Source: Curvibacter sp. GWA2_64_110 (GTDB lineage: Bacteria; Pseudomonadota; Gammaproteobacteria; Burkholderiales; Burkholderiaceae_C). From it: a stretch of 64,000 nucleotides of DNA. Below, one piece after another: positions 61,977-64,000 of this stretch. Position numbers and translations under genes: made by a program. The stretch's first letter is position 1. Each line of letters begins with the position of its first letter. The stretch is from positions 1 through 64,000 of the forward strand of contig MGPC01000018.1 of NCBI GenBank assembly GCA_001797315.1, in the 5' to 3' direction. The notes beneath the pieces were generated by a model, which saw nothing but the letters and a program-made list of their open reading frames with translations, was not told the origin of the DNA and searched no databases.

Positions 61977-62927
61977 GTGACCCTACTCCGTTTTCTGCTT
62001 GATGACGCAACGCCGTGCAGGACCCAGCAGGCGGTCTTGTCAGTCTTTGCGGACGATCTCGAAGAACGTGCGCTGGGCAAGGTCGTCAGGGCATCCCAAT
62101 TGCAGGACATGCGACAGTGGACTGATGTGCCAACCGAGTCGTCCCGCCGCTTGGTCCTGCGTCTGCAGGCACTCCAGCCGGCATCTGATCAGCTGACGGT
62201 CTTCCTGCCCGGCCACATCGTACCGGGCGCCATTGAGCTGGCATCACCCTGGGGCGCCACGTTGGCCACCCGCGAATTCTCAACCGTCGCCGATCTCGAC
62301 CTGTTTGCCGTGGACAACACGGGCAGTGAAGTCCAGCGGTTCCAGGAACTTGTCGCCGCCAGACCGGATTACGAGGCGGTCAGCCGCTATGCCGACTTCA
62401 CATCGACAGATCTCCCCAGCTGGCTGGTCTCCGGCGGTTTGACCAGCGCACTGCAACTGACACAACGGCCCTGGTACTGCGCCTTTGCGCCGACACGCCT
62501 GCAGTGGCTCGGCTGGGTGCGCCGGGCGCTCGAGCGGGGCCTCCTGGACCTCTCCATGGTGGAGGAAGACGTTCGTACCGGCCTGGTGCGCCCCTCCCTG
62601 TTGGCCGACGTCAAGGCTGTCGCGCAGGGCACGGATGCCCCCACGCTGCCAGACCTGACGCTCGATGCGCTCTTCATGGCCCCTGAGCGCCGTTTGACGG
62701 ATCAGCAGTACCGACTTTTGCACTCGGCCGAGTTGCAGAAACGGACGGTCAAATTCGCCAGGCGAAACTCAGCCGGCAAGCTCTCCAAACAAGGTCTGCT
62801 CAAATACCTGTGGGGTTCGTTCAGGCGGCTTCCACGGCGAAGCGTCCAAGCCGCCTATCACCTTTACTCAATGACGGTTCGCCCTGCGGTCCAACGACTG
62901 CGCCAGCAATCCGGACCTAGAGAATGA
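61977..62927 (+). CDS. Polysaccharide-locus protein of unknown function
   Basis: A 316-residue protein starting at a GTG (61977), whose stop overlaps the permease start. No motif is recognised. It is mainly soluble, rich in Leu/Ala/Arg, with predicted helices and a basic tail (LKYLWGSFRRLPRRSVQAAY and on). The position, between the GT8-like gene and the ABC export genes, suggests a part in assembly or export, but no function can be assigned. Codon usage is like its neighbours. Confidence 0.55.
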   Translation: MTLLRFLLDDATPCRTQQAVLSVFADDLEERALGKVVRASQLQDMRQWTDVPTESSRRLVLRLQALQPASDQLTVFLPGHIVPGAIELASPWGATLATREFSTVADLDLFAVDNTGSEVQRFQELVAARPDYEAVSRYADFTSTDLPSWLVSGGLTSALQLTQRPWYCAFAPTRLQWLGWVRRALERGLLDLSMVEEDVRTGLVRPSLLADVKAVAQGTDAPTLPDLTLDALFMAPERRLTDQQYRLLHSAELQKRTVKFARRNSAGKLSKQGLLKYLWGSFRRLPRRSVQAAYHLYSMTVRPAVQRLRQQSGPRE

Positions 62928-63688
62928 AACCTTTATTACTGGCAGCGTCGTCACTTGTCATGCGCGACTACCGGGTGCGCTTTCGCCGCACCCTATTGGG
63001 CATCGTCTGGTTCCTTGTGCCGCTCTTCACCTTGGTTGGCATGGCACTGTTGGTGGGCAAGGACCTGGGCCTGTACACCGAGGGGCAATCGAGCAGCTAT
63101 CTGGTCCAACTGCTGGCGGGGCTGATTCTCTGGCAACTGCTGGCCGACACCTGGCTTGAACCCATGCGGCTTGCCCGGCGCGCCAACATGCTTTTGCGCT
63201 CAGTGGTCTTTGACACCCGGATCCTGTTGGCTGCCGGCGCACTGTCCGCCCTGGTCGCCTTTGCACTCAAGCTTCCGGTCCTGCTAGCCGCGCTGCTCTG
63301 GTTCAACGTTCCGCTCACGCTGTCAAGCGCCTGGCTTCCTTTTGTTGTATGCGGCCTGGTTGCCGCCGGCATGGCCATGGCCTGCTTCACCCTGCCCCTC
63401 AGCCTGGCGCTGCTCGACGTGCGCTATGCCATGCCTTTTGTTCAGTACGCACTTCTGCTGGCAACGCCGATTTTCTACACGGCGCCCAGTGTAGGGCCGG
63501 TGGCATGGCTCAACCAGGGCAACCCCTTCAGCCACCTGATTCTCCCGCTCCGGGACACGCTCACAGGCGTCTCGCCTGACGCGGGCGCTCTCATGGCGCC
63601 CCTTGTGCTGACCTTGTGCCTGCTGGCACTGGGGCTACGCTATTTCCAGGCCAAGATCCGCCTGGCCATCGCCTATATCGGCCATTGA
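62924..63688 (+). CDS. wzm: ABC-2 type polysaccharide exporter permease (Wzm/KpsM type)
   Basis: A 254-residue inner-membrane protein with six hydrophobic segments, the normal length for this family. It opens VMRDYRVRFRRTLLGIVWFL VPLF-type, matching the R-x-R...LGxxW motif of O-antigen and capsule exporters. The late segment PIFYTAPSVGPVAWLNQGNPFSHLI is also standard (the YxxPxxG-like loop). It exports an undecaprenyl-linked or lipid-linked glycan, with the ATPase gene beginning two bases after its stop. Confidence 0.88.
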   Translation: MKPLLLAASSLVMRDYRVRFRRTLLGIVWFLVPLFTLVGMALLVGKDLGLYTEGQSSSYLVQLLAGLILWQLLADTWLEPMRLARRANMLLRSVVFDTRILLAAGALSALVAFALKLPVLLAALLWFNVPLTLSSAWLPFVVCGLVAAGMAMACFTLPLSLALLDVRYAMPFVQYALLLATPIFYTAPSVGPVAWLNQGNPFSHLILPLRDTLTGVSPDAGALMAPLVLTLCLLALGLRYFQAKIRLAIAYIGH

Positions 63689-63690
63689 CC

Positions 63691-64000
63691 ATGACAGGCG
63701 AAACCAACATCGTTCTAGAGCTTGACCAGGCCAGCAGGCTGTACCCCCGCGACATCTCAGATACGCCATCTGCCATCCTGCGTGAAATGCTGTTGCCCGG
63801 CAGGCTGCTGAACACACCGGGGCCAGACTCCTTCTTCGCACTGCGCGGCGTCAGTCTTCGCTTGCGCAAAGGCCAGAAGCTGGGCGTCATCGGTGCCCAT
63901 CGCAGCGGAAAGACCAGCCTGGCCGGCATCGCCAGTGGTGTCCTCCAGCCCACGAGCGGCAACGTCTCGGCACAGGGAAGCAGGCTGCTGATCAGCCGCC
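63691..64000 (+). CDS. wzt: ABC exporter ATPase (Wzt/KpsT type), truncated by window end
   Basis: The first ~103 residues of an ATPase that powers the Wzm-like permease. The opening YPRDISDTPSAILREMLLPG, then FFALRGVSLRLRKGQKLGVI GAHRSGKTS-type Walker A. The P-loop reads GAHRSGKT instead of the usual GRNGAGKS. The signature, Walker B and any C-terminal carbohydrate-binding domain lie outside the window. A C-terminal domain, if present, would mark recognition of a modified chain end (for example methylated). Confidence 0.85.
   Translation, partial: MTGETNIVLELDQASRLYPRDISDTPSAILREMLLPGRLLNTPGPDSFFALRGVSLRLRKGQKLGVIGAHRSGKTSLAGIASGVLQPTSGNVSAQGSRLLISR

Overview
The window is a high-GC chromosomal segment of a betaproteobacterium, most likely Burkholderiales and probably Comamonadaceae. 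The evidence is the gene content: an xseB-ispA-dxs cluster next to TRAP-type binding proteins, a thrB-type homoserine kinase beside a BPSS1780-like membrane protein, and a liv branched-chain amino acid operon. Two kinds of short palindromic interspersed repeat of the sort common in that family also support it. There is no prophage, CRISPR array or intact insertion sequence; only the tail of an ISL3-type transposase lies at the left edge. Genus-level assignment is not possible from the sequence alone.

Layout, left half. Positions 1-5.7 kb hold the transposase tail, two tandem near-identical TRAP substrate-binding proteins, then dxs, ispA and xseB, all on the minus strand. From 5.9 to 10.4 kb on the plus strand come a Rieske oxygenase, a DMT transporter, a mercaptopyruvate-type sulfurtransferase and an NSS-type Na+ symporter. 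From 10.7 to 15.9 kb lie an SQR-like flavoprotein, a scar containing a petA fragment and a Fis-type HTH fragment, small envelope proteins, an acyltransferase, a ZIP metal transporter and a dienelactone hydrolase. A Cache-GGDEF diguanylate cyclase and polA follow. From 20.5 to 27.8 kb on the plus strand lie a DUF2782-like protein, thrB, a membrane protein and an HlyD-RbbA-permease export operon. Next come minus-strand phoX and uvrD, a plus-strand acyl-CoA synthetase, a minus-strand hydrolase and a plus-strand pair of dehydrogenases.

Layout, right half. At 37.6-46.5 kb a divergent two-component system (winged-helix response regulator and 7TMR-DISM sensor kinase) precedes a two-partner secretion pair: a 1395-residue TpsA exoprotein built of MBG/YDG repeats and its TpsB outer-membrane transporter. 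The response-regulator gene carries a 10-base G:C homopolymer between its receiver and DNA-binding domains. This could act as a phase-variation switch. At 46.5-52.9 kb, convergent with the tpsB end, is a metal-efflux RND operon (small protein, OMF, adaptor, CusA-type pump) that ends in a PII-like signalling protein. The complete livKHMGF operon follows.

A tRNA-Ala(CGC) at 57.6 kb marks the start of a polysaccharide locus running off the right edge: a family-2 glycosyltransferase, a glycosyltransferase-like protein, a methyltransferase, a nucleotide-sugar-type unknown, a GT8-like transferase, an unknown protein, and a Wzm/Wzt-type ABC exporter. The genes are tightly packed and often overlap.

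The points most worth following up are: a ~60-bp interspersed repeat found between genes, inside coding frames and over one start codon; the homopolymer in the response regulator; the PII-like protein in the metal operon; the petA/HTH scar; several starts with a -10 hexamer only 6-7 bases upstream (leaderless candidates); and the uncharacterised proteins of the polysaccharide locus.
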